The notes beneath the pieces are model-generated. The model made no database searches. It was given only the letters and a program-made list of their open reading frames with translations, and was not told where the DNA came from. DNA of 64,000 nt from Lewinellaceae bacterium. Lineage in GTDB: Bacteria; Bacteroidota; Bacteroidia; Chitinophagales; Saprospiraceae. The stretch lies in the NCBI GenBank assembly GCA_020636005.1, contig JACJYR010000001.1:320001-384000 (forward strand), given 5' to 3'. A program made the position numbers and the translations under genes. Of the stretch, positions 42,694-52,691 are shown piece after piece; position 1 is the first letter of the stretch, and each line of letters begins with the position of its first letter.

Positions 42694-45252
42694 ATGAACG
42701 CACCATCCTCCAACTCTTCCCGTTTCCTCCACACAGGAAAATTGACCCTGCTGCTCGTGTTGCTGTTTTCTTTGTCGGCACAAGGACAAAATAACAGCAA
42801 TGTGAAGTGGCAGGAAATGGGCAAAAACAGAAATGCTACTTTCTATCAGGTACAAGCAGATTTTTACCAGTACTGGCAAGGAAGGACTATCGAAAAAGGC
42901 AAGGGCTACAAGCCATTTAAAAGGTGGGAAGCCTACATGGAACCAAGGGTGTATCCTTCGGGGAACATGACCCTGACTTCATCGACCTATCCCAATTTCA
43001 AGGAATGGCAGGAAAATTCGGCCAGTTCTTTCAACAATTTGCTGACTCCAACCGGCAACTGGACTTCCCTCGGGCCTTTCACCACCCCCATTCAAAATAA
43101 AACCGGCAGGGGCCGCCTCAATTTTCTCCGGTTTGACCCGACCAATACCAATACCATGTACGTTGGCGCACCCGACGGCGGCCTTTGGAAATCCACCAAC
43201 GGAGGCGCCACCTGGGCCACCAACACGGACTTTCTTTCGGTCATCGGCACTTCCGATCTCGTCATTGACCCGACCAACACCCAAATCATGTATTTGGCAA
43301 CGGGCGACATTGAAGGCAACAAAAACAGCCTTGGGATTTTTAAGTCAACAGATGGGGGCACTACCTGGAACACAACTTCACTTACCTTCGGATTTGATAA
43401 TTATTACAGGATTTCGAAATTGCTGATGCACCCCTCCAACCCCATGATCATGATCGCCGCCACATCAGGTGGTATTTTCAGGACTACCGACGGCTGGGCC
43501 ACCAATACCGCAGTAGTGCCATGTTGCTCAGACGACCTGAAAGACATGGAATTCAAGCCTGGCGATCCCAATATCGTCTATGCTGCCGGCACCGAATACT
43601 ACAGGTCCACCGACAATGGACAGACCTGGAATATTATCGCTACCGGGCTGCCTACCTCCAATGTTTCCCGGATTGCCCTGGGTGTCTCCCCTGCCAATCC
43701 GGCCTATGTCTATGCCTTGTACGGCAAAGCCTCCGATCAGTCTTATTTAGGCTTGTACCGTTCCACAGACAGTGGGGCCACCTTCTCCATGATGTCTTCC
43801 ACGCCCAATCTGCTGGGCTATGAAACGGACGGTTCGGACAACGGCGGCCAGGCCTTCTACGACCTATCTATTGCCATCTCCCCCACCAACGCAGACTTGG
43901 TGACGACAGGTGGTGTCAACCATTGGAGGTCAACAGATGGAGGCGTTAACTGGAGCATTCTCACCCATTGGTTCGGCGACAACGGTGTGCCTTTTGTCCA
44001 TGCAGATGTGCATGAAATCACTTATATGCCCGGCAGCAGCACCAATCTGTTCTCCTGCAACGACGGGGGCATCTATAAGTCCACGGACAACGGAGCGACC
44101 TGGACGGAGATCAACAACAACCTGGTCATCGGGCAACAGACGGAAATCGGCTTGTCGCAATCAACTGCCGACCTTTACGTCGTTGGGTACCAGGACAACG
44201 GAACCATGCTGCATTCCGGGGCTGGCTGGAACAGTATCTTCGGGGGCGACGGAGGGGATTGTTTTATTAGCTACAACAGCAACGACACTGTTTATTTCTC
44301 TTATGTCAATGCAGAGTTTCATCGTTCTGACGACGGTGGGGCGACGGAAACTCAGATTACGACCGGCCTTTCTGGAAGTGCCGATTTTTACAGCCGCTGG
44401 TACCTTGATCCCGTCAACTCAAGCATCCTCTATGCTGCCGGCCGTGACAGTCTTTTCAAATCAACCAACAAAGGCAATACCTGGACTAAGCTCGATGCGG
44501 GTTTTGGCTCCGACCACATCAAAGCCATCGCCGTAGCGCCCAGCAACAATTCCATCGTCTATACCGTCAAACCAGATGCTGTTTCAAAATCAACCAATGG
44601 CGGCGTAAACCTGAATGCTAACGTTACCGGCACCTTGCCAGTGGCCAATGCAGCTTTGTCTGATATTATTGTCTCCAACACAGACCCCAATAAAATCTGG
44701 GCCTGCTTCTCAGGTTATAGTGCTGGCAACAAGGTGTTCAAGAGCATAGATGGCGGCACCACCTGGACGAACATCTCCGCAGGGCTACCCAATGTGCCCA
44801 TGAACTCCCTGGTATATACCAACGGCAACGCCAATGACGCCATCTATGTCGGGGCGGATATTGGCGTATTTTATTACGACAACACGTTGGCAGCATGGGC
44901 ACCTTTTTTCACCAGCCTCCCCAATGTGGCCGTCCGGGATTTGGAGATTTACTACCCGACCGGCAAACTAAGGGCTGGCACTTATGGCAGGGGCATTTGG
45001 GAGAGCGACCTTTACACACCCGCAGAAGGATGCGTACCAAACCTTGTCGTCACCCAGAACCCCGTGCCAAGCGGCAATTACAAATCCCAGGGCGACCTGA
45101 ACTCCAACTCCTCGACCGTGCTGAGCGGGGCGATAGTGAATTTCATTTCGGACACCGGCGTGAAACTGAACTATGACTTTGAAGTGGTGCTGGGCGGCGT
45201 GTTCGAAGCATTCATTCAAAGCTGTACCAACGTGCAGGCAAAAGACAATTGA
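42694..45252 (+). CDS. Exported sortilin-like Asp-box (BNR) propeller protein
   Basis: 852 residues. Signal peptide (FLHTGKLTLLLVLLFSLSAQGQ). About ten Asp-box repeats of the S-T-D/N-G-G-x-T-W type (KSTNGGATW, KSTDGGTTW, RSTDNGQTW, RSTDGGVNW, KSTDNGATW, KSIDGGTTW) indicate one or two beta-propellers like VPS10/sortilin or sialidases without an obvious catalytic triad. The C-terminal ~70 residues (SSTVLSGAIVNFISDTGVKLNYDFEVVLGGVFEAFIQSC) resemble the three-coathanger-stack domain found at the end of Bacteroidota surface proteins. It likely acts as a surface adhesin or binder. ATG at 42694. It lies 230 bp after the IS right end; whether the IS alters its expression is unknown. Confidence 0.85.
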   Translation: MNAPSSNSSRFLHTGKLTLLLVLLFSLSAQGQNNSNVKWQEMGKNRNATFYQVQADFYQYWQGRTIEKGKGYKPFKRWEAYMEPRVYPSGNMTLTSSTYPNFKEWQENSASSFNNLLTPTGNWTSLGPFTTPIQNKTGRGRLNFLRFDPTNTNTMYVGAPDGGLWKSTNGGATWATNTDFLSVIGTSDLVIDPTNTQIMYLATGDIEGNKNSLGIFKSTDGGTTWNTTSLTFGFDNYYRISKLLMHPSNPMIMIAATSGGIFRTTDGWATNTAVVPCCSDDLKDMEFKPGDPNIVYAAGTEYYRSTDNGQTWNIIATGLPTSNVSRIALGVSPANPAYVYALYGKASDQSYLGLYRSTDSGATFSMMSSTPNLLGYETDGSDNGGQAFYDLSIAISPTNADLVTTGGVNHWRSTDGGVNWSILTHWFGDNGVPFVHADVHEITYMPGSSTNLFSCNDGGIYKSTDNGATWTEINNNLVIGQQTEIGLSQSTADLYVVGYQDNGTMLHSGAGWNSIFGGDGGDCFISYNSNDTVYFSYVNAEFHRSDDGGATETQITTGLSGSADFYSRWYLDPVNSSILYAAGRDSLFKSTNKGNTWTKLDAGFGSDHIKAIAVAPSNNSIVYTVKPDAVSKSTNGGVNLNANVTGTLPVANAALSDIIVSNTDPNKIWACFSGYSAGNKVFKSIDGGTTWTNISAGLPNVPMNSLVYTNGNANDAIYVGADIGVFYYDNTLAAWAPFFTSLPNVAVRDLEIYYPTGKLRAGTYGRGIWESDLYTPAEGCVPNLVVTQNPVPSGNYKSQGDLNSNSSTVLSGAIVNFISDTGVKLNYDFEVVLGGVFEAFIQSCTNVQAKDN

Positions 45253-45270
45253 TAAGAAGCTTCAATTATG

Positions 45271-45317
45271 AAACAAAGCGGGCGCTCGATAGTAACCTGG
45301 CGCCCGCTTTGTTTTTT
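45271..45317. terminator. Bidirectional terminator between convergent genes
   Basis: Stem ACAAAGCGGGCGC / GCGCCCGCTTTGT with a 14-nt loop, A-run before and T-run after. Serves the propeller gene and the opposing PD40 gene. Confidence 0.88.
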
Positions 45318-45326
45318 CTTCCTGCA

Positions 45327-46631
45327 TCAAAATGGCAGCCCCAGCAATTCCTCGTTCTTTTCTTTCATTACCGATTTAGGAGAAGTATTAAAGAATTTGG
45401 CCGGGTAGGCGATCCTCTTTTTTTGCGCCGCTTCGCCATCGGGCATGCTTGCATATTCCTTTCTGAGAAAAACCTTCCGCCGAATGCTCATCGAAGCCAT
45501 CATCCCGTCGGAGTCCAACTCCAAAGCCGTTGGCGCATAGCCTTTTGCCCGGACGATGATATGGTACTCCCTGCCGCCATCGAGCTGCATCCAGAGGCCC
45601 TCGTCAAATGGCTGCTCCCGGAAAATAAAGGGGCGTTCCGAACCTTTCACCCAAACTTCTGCCATAGTGCCCGTGATGGGGATGGTAGTTTCTTCGTCCA
45701 GGGCGAGCAGCTCAATTTCAATGACCACCTCCATCTCATAGATGTCAAAATCAGCTTTGTCCATTTGCTTTTCGTTGTTGCCAACATGTGGGCGATTAGA
45801 AGCAAAATAGCCATGTTTGGTTTGGTTGTGGAAGGTGAAATAAAGCTCGTCGTCCCTGGTGTTCACCAGTTCGCCCAGGTTTTCGGGCTGCTGCCAATCG
45901 CCGGCCTTGCTTTTTTCAACCTGGTAAATATCGTAGCCGCCAATGCCGAACAGGCCGTTGGAACTAAAAAACAGCGATTGCGAAGCAGCGTCAAAAAACG
46001 GCGTCACGTCATCGCCCGATGTGTTGAACGGCAAATTGCGGAGTGCCCCAAATTCACCGTTCGGTTCCAGCGTGCTGGCCCAGATGTCCATGCCACCCTT
46101 GCCGCCAGGCCTGTCGGACACGAAATACATCACGTATTTTTTCAATTCCTTATCAAATCCGATGGAGGGTTGGGTGGCCGTACCATCTTTTTGATTGATG
46201 TGCTTGGGCAGTTTTCTCGCTGCGGCCCAATCCCCTTCGTAGGTCTTATCCCGGCACCAGAGGGTGCATTTATGCTGGTGAAACACATCCCCGTCTTCGC
46301 AGATGGAGTAGTACATGCGGCTGGCATCGGGCATCAGGGCCATGTTGGCGGCATGGGAATTTCCATCGGCAGGGTTTTCATCCAATATTTTCACTTCCCC
46401 CCCCGCCAGCCTGGCACTTTCCAGCCGGTTTAGCGGGGCGCTTTTTTTATCTTTTTGAAAAACAGATGTGAAATAAAGCTTGTCGGCATACCGCAACGGG
46501 GCGATGTCAGGCTGCGAAGAGTTGATATGGCCAGGCAGGGCAGTGATGCCGTGTTGAGCCGTTGCCGACTCAAGATGGGGCATAAACCAAATTGACAATA
46601 ATACGAGAATGGGTTGACAGCGTCGAGTCAT
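45327..46631 (-). CDS. PD40 (WD40-like) propeller protein, PorE-like region
   Basis: 434 residues. Signal peptide (QPILVLLSIWFMPHLESATAQ). PD40/TolB-like propeller blades carry FTSVF, YFVSDRPGGKGGMDIWAS, LFFSSNGLFGIGGYDIYQVEK and YFASNRPHVG, the pattern of the propeller part of PorE/OmpA-PD40 proteins of Bacteroidota. The usual C-terminal OmpA peptidoglycan domain is absent; instead a ~130-residue beta-rich domain follows. It may be a shortened relative of the type IX secretion component PorE or another periplasmic binder. Only the fold is secure. Confidence 0.8.
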   Translation of the reverse strand: MTRRCQPILVLLSIWFMPHLESATAQHGITALPGHINSSQPDIAPLRYADKLYFTSVFQKDKKSAPLNRLESARLAGGEVKILDENPADGNSHAANMALMPDASRMYYSICEDGDVFHQHKCTLWCRDKTYEGDWAAARKLPKHINQKDGTATQPSIGFDKELKKYVMYFVSDRPGGKGGMDIWASTLEPNGEFGALRNLPFNTSGDDVTPFFDAASQSLFFSSNGLFGIGGYDIYQVEKSKAGDWQQPENLGELVNTRDDELYFTFHNQTKHGYFASNRPHVGNNEKQMDKADFDIYEMEVVIEIELLALDEETTIPITGTMAEVWVKGSERPFIFREQPFDEGLWMQLDGGREYHIIVRAKGYAPTALELDSDGMMASMSIRRKVFLRKEYASMPDGEAAQKKRIAYPAKFFNTSPKSVMKEKNEELLGLPF

Positions 46632-47185
46632 TTTCCAAGAAATTGTGTGCCGGGTATGCCTTTATCCACAGGTGTTTGCCGGGCAATGGTTACCGATTGA
46701 AATTGGAGAAAAGTGCTTGCAGGTGCAGGGTGTTGCTGTTCGGTAAATGATTTGGAAAACTGCCTTATGGCAGGCAGATAGTGACTCGATGTTCGGGCGT
46801 TCAGGTTTGCAGGGGAAAAAACTGTTCCAGATATGCCAGGTCGCCTGGCCGAACGGGGTTTAATCAGCCTCTGTGGATGTTTAGTAGTTGTTAGAAATTG
46901 TTAGGCTAAGTGTAAAAATGGTTCGAATTTGCCAATTTTCCGCTCAAGTGATTGATAACCAACAACTTTTAAACAAAATCAAATAATTTCAAACAATGGG
47001 AAAAGTGTCGGGCAATTCTATACCACTACCTAAAACCTCTCAACAAATGTGTATCCCTGTAAAGCAACGGCACCATTTGAGGCAAATCCATACGTGAAAA
47101 ATTCCCATTTTCCCGTACGTTTGTTTCCGGTCGGCCAAAGGCCGTTTATTGCTGCACCGGCTGGCCAGAGACTTACTTTTTTGTC
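46632..47185. other. Divergent spacer, nothing recognised
   Basis: 550 bp between divergent genes with short GTTAGAAATTGTTAGG words near 46890. No hairpin, promoter box or coding region stands out. Confidence 0.4.
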
Positions 47186-48004
47186 ATGGTTAAATTCGCT
47201 ATTCCTATCCCTGCCTTTGTCACAACTGCCATCCTGACACTTATCGCCTGCAGCCCCAACCCCACACCCAATAACGGCGAACAAAGCCCCGGCATGGCAA
47301 CTGCTGGCCCCGTCGAACTGGAAACCCTGACCATTGAGCAGGAGCATGGCAACTGTGCGGATGCGAGTCCGGAAAAATCTTGTGCACTGGTCAAAATGAC
47401 CTACCCTTCCGTTAAAAAAGGCAGCGAAGCCCTGAAAAGCGCCGTCAATTTGTGGGCCACGGATTTTATGCTGGGCATGTTGGAACCCTCCGCAGAAATG
47501 GACCAGGAACAATCCATGGAGTCCGCCATCCAGGGCTTCTTCAATATGCACGAAGAATCGGTAAAGGATTTTCCCGATGGCAACCTGTTCTACACCGTGG
47601 AAGTGTCGGACACCGTACTGCTCAACGACGGGAAATACCTGACCCTTCGGCTGGACGGCTACAGCTATGCCGGTGGGGCGCATGGGAACCCTACCGCCGG
47701 CGTCGGCTCTTTCGAGGTAGCCACGGGGCAGCCCGTTACCCTGGAAAGCCTCGTTACCAACCTCGATTCGCTGGCCCAACGGGCCGAACAAAAATTCAGG
47801 GTTGTTAGAAAGGAGGACTTTGCAGAGGGCTTTGACTTCGATCAGGTCTTCCCTTTCAAACTGGCCGACAATATCGGCATCGTGGAAAACGGTCTCTTCT
47901 TTTGTTACGTGCCTTACGAAGTGGCACCTTATGCCATGGGCTTCACCGAATTCGTGCTACCTTTCGACGATATCAAAGATTTGATGAGAAATCGTGCCCA
48001 GTGA
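47186..48004 (+). CDS. DUF3298-domain lipoprotein (RsiV-like)
   Basis: 272 residues. Lipobox LIAC (C22) for lipid anchoring. The C-terminal DUF3298 domain contains YSYAGGAHGNPT, the signature of this family, preceded by a DUF4163-like helical part (GSEALKSAVNLWATDFMLGM). The same pair of domains forms the extracellular part of the anti-sigma factor RsiV of Bacillus, where it binds lysozyme; here there is no transmembrane anti-sigma part, so the role may be ligand or lysozyme-inhibitor binding. Inference only. ATG at 47186; 25 bp upstream is a CGGTCGGCC-rich short palindrome. Confidence 0.85.
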   Translation: MVKFAIPIPAFVTTAILTLIACSPNPTPNNGEQSPGMATAGPVELETLTIEQEHGNCADASPEKSCALVKMTYPSVKKGSEALKSAVNLWATDFMLGMLEPSAEMDQEQSMESAIQGFFNMHEESVKDFPDGNLFYTVEVSDTVLLNDGKYLTLRLDGYSYAGGAHGNPTAGVGSFEVATGQPVTLESLVTNLDSLAQRAEQKFRVVRKEDFAEGFDFDQVFPFKLADNIGIVENGLFFCYVPYEVAPYAMGFTEFVLPFDDIKDLMRNRAQ

Positions 48005-48121
48005 TGCGGGTAATGGGCCATTTTTGAAATTCATTGATTTTCAAGAAGTTAAATCATGGTACTTTTATAAACCACCATGCTTTCGTTATTCAAACATCTG
48101 GAGATTTTGGAATTTTGGTTT

Positions 48122-48269
48122 TTTGACAAATCTTGTGGTCATCCGTTAAAACGGCTCAAAGTGATAGCCAATTTTCAACCCACGACTTAAGTCGTGGGTT
48201 GAAAATCAAGCGGTTATGTGCTAAACCGTTTAAACGGTTTCCTTACTCCACAGAATTTTTCAAAGAACG
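48122..48269. repeat. Repeat family B, copy 2
   Basis: Left end TTTTGACAAATCTTGTGG, palindrome CCACGACTTAAGTCGTGG, the AACCGTTTAAACGGTT unit and the right end CTCCACAGAATTTTTCAAAGAACGC. It ends 95 bp before the subtilase ATG, with the same end facing the gene as in copy 1. Confidence 0.88.
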
Positions 48270-48363
48270 CAATTTTTTAACCCGCTATTCGACTCCATGA
48301 CAAATGGCGAATGAAAACGCAATCAATCTATCGTTAAAATTCACCGGTAACTATTCTATACAA

Positions 48364-51300
48364 ATGCGGCTACTTTACCCACTCCTTTTCCTGTTCCTTT
48401 TTCAAAACCCCCTCCTCACGGCCCAGGGCATCCGCACGGATGTAGTGTCGAAAAAACTGCTGGACAAAATAGCAGCAGAACCGGCATCTTACTATTCCGT
48501 CCATATCGTTTTGTCCGATCAGGTCAACCTTAGGGCGTTGGACGAACAACTTTCCGGCGAACGGGCCAGCCTCGTAAAGCGTTCCCAACAAGTGCAGGCA
48601 GCCCTGCAGGAGAAGGCAGCAGCCACACAAAGCGGCTTGCTGTTTTTTTTAAAAAACGCACCTGGCGTGGATCCAGCGTCCATCCATTCTTACTGGATAG
48701 CCAATGCCATTTTTGCCAGCATGAAAAAAGAAAGGGTGGCCGAACTGAGCCAGCGGGACGACGTGGCCTGGATAGGGCTGAACGGCCCATTGGAACTGGA
48801 AAAGTATGAAGCAGCCCCGGCACCGCCGCCGCCCATGAAGCCCAACGGCATTGAGCCGGGCCTGGCTGTCATCCATGCACCGGCCCTGTGGGCAATGGGC
48901 TACTCCGGCTACGGGCAGGTCGCTTTTACCAACGACACGGGAGTTGACCTCTGGCACCCCGCCCTCACCACCCGCTACCGGGGCTTCTATGTGCCGAGGG
49001 AGCAGACCTGGTTTGAAGTGGACAGCCTGCTGGTGCCAACTGGAAACTACACCCCCAACGACTGCCAATACCACGGCACCCACGTTACCGGCACCATGCT
49101 GGGCCTCGACCGGCTGGCTTTCGACACCATCGGTGTGGCCTTCAATGCCCAATGGATTGGCGCCCCGACCGTCAGCCCCTGCAGCAGCAGCGGCACGGAA
49201 GACAATGTGGCCGCCTTCCAGTGGTCGGTTGATCCCGATGGAGACCCAAATACCATCGAAGATATTCCCGATGTCATCAACAACTCCTGGTACGACCCGA
49301 GCCTCGATACCATTGATTGTTATAGCATTTATGTGCCGGTGGAAGAGGCCATGGAAGCCATAGGCATCGCCGTCGTTTTTTCAGCAGGGAACGAAGGCCC
49401 GGCCGCCATGACCATCACCCCGCCGCATAATATCAACCTGAGCGAAGTCAGTTCCTTTACGGTCGGTGCGCTCAACGGCAATGTTCCCTCGCTCCCCATC
49501 GCCGGTTTTTCCAGCCGGGGCCCTTCGCAGTGCGGCGGCGACAGTTCCATTTTAATAAAACCGGAAGTGTCGGCACCGGGGGTGGACGTCCGTTCCTGCC
49601 TGACCGGCAACAAGTACGGCCTGTTGAGCGGCACTTCCATGGCTTCCCCCCATGTCAGCGGGGCCATTTTGTTGCTGAAAGAAGCCTTCCCCGATTTGAC
49701 GGGGAAAGAATTGAAAACCGCCCTCTACCACACCTGCACCGACCTCGGACAACCGGGCGAGGACAACACCTACGGCATGGGGGTGATCAACGTGATGGAG
49801 GCTTTCAATTACCTGGTCGCCCAGGGGCACCTCCCCGTTTCACCTTACAAGGCCAACGATTTGCTGCTGGTAGATGCGATGGTTTCCCCGTTTTCCTGCG
49901 AAAATGAAGTAGCCCCCGTGGTCATTGTGGAAAATGCAGGAACAGATACGGTGTCCTCTTTCGAGGTTTTCTACGAAGCCGGCACGGCGAGCCAAACTTA
50001 CACCTGGGCAGGCACGTTGGCCCCGGGCGAGCGCACAACCCTGCAGGTTGCGCCCATGACCGTAGCCAATGGGGAATACGAGCTGGGCCTGACCCTGCAA
50101 CAGCCGAACGGCGTAGCGGATGAGCGCCCACTGAACAACCGCATCAGCATCCCGGTAAAAGTGAGCGGCATGGAACGCTACCAGGTGATGGTTGAAGGAA
50201 ACGGCAATGCCGTTTGCGAAAACCAGCCAGCCCTGCTAAGGGGGGCGCACCCGGAGTCCGGAACAGTCGAAATAAATTGGTACGATGCGCCTGTACTGGG
50301 CAACCTCCTCGGTACCGGCGAAGCCTTTGCCACGCCACCGCTCACCCAGCCAGCGACCTATTACGCCGCAGCCACTTTTACAAAATCACTGGGCCAGGAA
50401 AACAAGGAAGGCGGCACCCAACTCCTCACCGATTCCACGAAAATCGGGCTTGTATTCGACGTCCATCATACCATTCATCTCAAATCCGTCAAGGTATATG
50501 CCGAGCAGGCTGGTTTCAGGGTATTCGAACTGGCAGATGCAGCCGGAGAAAGCATTGATGGGGGCGTGATCAATGTCGGTGAAATCGGAGAAAACCGCCT
50601 GCAACTGGACTGGGTCATCCCGCCGGGTTCAGGCTACACCATCCTCAAGCACGGCGGCAAACCGCTCTACATCAATACGACCGGGGCCTCTTTTCCTTAT
50701 GCCATTGACAACATTGTTGAAATAACCGGCACTACCGGTGGCCCGCCAGTTGCCCAGGAGGGGTATTTTATGTTCTACGATTGGGAGGTGGAGTATGAGG
50801 AACCATGCGGCCGCATTCCCGTCACAGTGGAAGTGTCGCCTGCCGGTTCGGTGCCCACCGCATCCTTCACTGTATCGGAAGACAGCCTGAACATTGACAG
50901 CAATGAACCAATCCAGTTCGCCGTCAATGCTTCTGTAGGAGTGCAAAGCTGGCATTGGAATTTTGGCGACGGGGCGACGAGCAGCGAGGAAAACCCTTCG
51001 CATACTTATACGGCACCGGGCACCTATGTGGCCAGCCTGCTGGCCACCTCTGCCGATGGCTGCACCAGCTTTGCCCTCGACACCATCACTATCAGCGCTA
51101 CCAATTTGAGCATTGTAAAACCAGGGCCACCCCTGACGGCGGGGATTGCCGTCTATCCCAACCCCGTACGGGAACGCTGTTCGGTATTTTTTGATTTCCC
51201 CTATCCAAGAAATGTAACCCTCCACCTGGCCGATATGACGGGCCGCCACGTGAGGACAATTACCTTGAGAACTGTGCAAAAGGAAGAGGCCAAACTGGAT

Positions 51301-51384
51301 GTTTCCGATCTGGAGGCCGGGGTCTATTTTTTGATGGTGGAGATGAAGGAGGGGCAGTCGGTCTGGAAGGTGGTGAAAATTTGA
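48364..51384 (+). CDS. Secreted S8 subtilisin-like protease with T9SS sorting domain
   Basis: 1,006 residues. Signal peptide (MRLLYPLLFLFLFQNPLLTAQ). Pro-region ~25-170. Catalytic triad D191 (NDTGVD), H240 (HGTHVTG), S425 (GTSMASPH). After the catalytic domain come CARDB/Ig-like modules, a jelly-roll-like segment and a PKD domain (WHWNFGDGATSSEENPSHTYTAPGTYV, ~860-920). The last ~85 residues are a T9SS sorting domain (VYPNPVRERCSVFF ... GVYFLMVEMKEG). It should degrade proteins outside the cell. ATG at 48364 begins the signal peptide; an earlier in-frame ATG exists at 48304. Repeat B copy 2 lies just upstream. Confidence 0.93.
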   Translation: MRLLYPLLFLFLFQNPLLTAQGIRTDVVSKKLLDKIAAEPASYYSVHIVLSDQVNLRALDEQLSGERASLVKRSQQVQAALQEKAAATQSGLLFFLKNAPGVDPASIHSYWIANAIFASMKKERVAELSQRDDVAWIGLNGPLELEKYEAAPAPPPPMKPNGIEPGLAVIHAPALWAMGYSGYGQVAFTNDTGVDLWHPALTTRYRGFYVPREQTWFEVDSLLVPTGNYTPNDCQYHGTHVTGTMLGLDRLAFDTIGVAFNAQWIGAPTVSPCSSSGTEDNVAAFQWSVDPDGDPNTIEDIPDVINNSWYDPSLDTIDCYSIYVPVEEAMEAIGIAVVFSAGNEGPAAMTITPPHNINLSEVSSFTVGALNGNVPSLPIAGFSSRGPSQCGGDSSILIKPEVSAPGVDVRSCLTGNKYGLLSGTSMASPHVSGAILLLKEAFPDLTGKELKTALYHTCTDLGQPGEDNTYGMGVINVMEAFNYLVAQGHLPVSPYKANDLLLVDAMVSPFSCENEVAPVVIVENAGTDTVSSFEVFYEAGTASQTYTWAGTLAPGERTTLQVAPMTVANGEYELGLTLQQPNGVADERPLNNRISIPVKVSGMERYQVMVEGNGNAVCENQPALLRGAHPESGTVEINWYDAPVLGNLLGTGEAFATPPLTQPATYYAAATFTKSLGQENKEGGTQLLTDSTKIGLVFDVHHTIHLKSVKVYAEQAGFRVFELADAAGESIDGGVINVGEIGENRLQLDWVIPPGSGYTILKHGGKPLYINTTGASFPYAIDNIVEITGTTGGPPVAQEGYFMFYDWEVEYEEPCGRIPVTVEVSPAGSVPTASFTVSEDSLNIDSNEPIQFAVNASVGVQSWHWNFGDGATSSEENPSHTYTAPGTYVASLLATSADGCTSFALDTITISATNLSIVKPGPPLTAGIAVYPNPVRERCSVFFDFPYPRNVTLHLADMTGRHVRTITLRTVQKEEAKLDVSDLEAGVYFLMVEMKEGQSVWKVVKI

Positions 51385-51510
51385 GAGCTTCTATTGACCA
51401 TTTTCGAGGATATGAAATTGGAAAATGGCCGCCCCATTGATAATTTTCCTGGATTACCGGATAAGCTCAAAAAGGCATTCCCCAATTTGGTGCTCAGAAT
51501 AGCTTGCATA

Positions 51511-51570
51511 GAAATGGTCGGGAAGATGAAATAGTTGAGCGCTGAACTATCTCATCTTCCCGACCATTTC
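51511..51570. terminator. Long hairpin between subtilase and MscS genes
   Basis: A 26-bp near-perfect stem: GAAATGGTCGGGAAGATGA at 51511-51529 extended to AATAGTT, with its inverted copy at 51545-51570 and one mismatch; 8-nt loop. It sits between convergent genes and likely blocks transcription in both directions, although it has no clear T-run. A smaller hairpin (CCATTTTC / GAAAATGG) lies at 51400-51427. Confidence 0.55.
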
Positions 51571-51603
51571 CATCGAATTCAGTTGAATGTTATTTCGCAC
51601 TCC

Positions 51604-52416
51604 TTACTTATTCAAATGCACCGTCACGTTCGGGAACGGAATGCCCACACCGGCCTTGTCGAATTCTTTTTTCACATGCTCATTCATATAAAAAAACGTG
51701 TCCCAGTAGTGCTCGCTTTTGCAGAAAGGGCGGGTGGCGAGGTTCACGGAACTGTCAGCCAATTCGGCAACTACTGCGCCGGTGGCTGGCTCATCCAGCA
51801 CAAAAGGACATTCTTTGGCCACTCTTAAGATGACCTCACGGGCCAGATCAATGCTGGCGCTGTAGGCAATGCCGAATTTCAGTTCGACCCCGATGATGCC
51901 CTGCCCGGAGATATTCGTCATCACATTACTTGTCACTACGCTATTGGGCACGATGATGTGCTTATTGTCGAGCGTTTGCAGAATGGTGTTGAAAATCTGG
52001 ATTTCCTTGACCGTACCCGTCTGGCCGCCACCGATGGTCACCAAATCCCCAACCTTGTAAGGTTTGAAGACCAGCAGCAATACCCCGCTGGCAAAATGGC
52101 CGAGACTGCCCTGGAGGGCCAGCCCAATGGCAAAGGCCAGAGCACTGAAAATGGCGATGAAGGAAGTGGTTTCGATGCCAAACATGCTGGCAACGCTCAA
52201 CAACACCAGCACTTTCAGGCCTACGTTGACCAATGAGGCAAGGAATGGCCTCACGGTTTCATCTACCCCTTTCCTGGTCAGTGCTTTTTTCGTCAGGTTG
52301 GTGATTTTCCCGGCCAGCCAAAAGCCGATGATGAGGGTGAGCAGGGCGCCGATGAGCTTTGGGGCATACCCGGTGATGAGCTTTGACAATTCTTCAAAGT
52401 TGAGCATTTGTTCCAT
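51604..52416 (-). CDS. MscS-family mechanosensitive channel
   Basis: 270 residues, small-conductance type. Three transmembrane helices (~15-35, ~60-85, ~90-120); TM3 carries the glycine/alanine-packed pore motif (SALAFAIGLALQGSLGHFASGVLLL) followed by the MscS beta-domain (PYKVGDLVTIGGGQTGTVKEIQIFNTILQTLDNKHIIVPNS) and an alpha/beta C-terminus ending KEFDKAGVGIPFPNVTVHL. Opens on membrane tension to release solutes. ATG at 52416 or, less likely, 52407. Family A copy 4 lies upstream. Confidence 0.95.
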   Translation of the reverse strand: MEQMLNFEELSKLITGYAPKLIGALLTLIIGFWLAGKITNLTKKALTRKGVDETVRPFLASLVNVGLKVLVLLSVASMFGIETTSFIAIFSALAFAIGLALQGSLGHFASGVLLLVFKPYKVGDLVTIGGGQTGTVKEIQIFNTILQTLDNKHIIVPNSVVTSNVMTNISGQGIIGVELKFGIAYSASIDLAREVILRVAKECPFVLDEPATGAVVAELADSSVNLATRPFCKSEHYWDTFFYMNEHVKKEFDKAGVGIPFPNVTVHLNK

Positions 52417-52691
52417 GATGTTGATTTTTTTGCCGGATGATGGCGACAGGAAGCCCGGAATGTGGCTTGATGAACGCCAGTTCCTGCTATTTAGGTTTTG
52501 ATTGACAATGGTTCAGACCAAAATTTGCCCAAAAGACACATAATATTTTTGAAAAATTAACCTTTTCCAACAAACTGAACGGCAGGTTCAAAAGTACCAA
52601 CAGTTTAGGGGGTCTGAAAAATGTTATTGACCGCTTGGACGAAAAGCCTATCCCCAGAAAGGTACGGAGATGCCCCTTTCTGCCTATTAAG

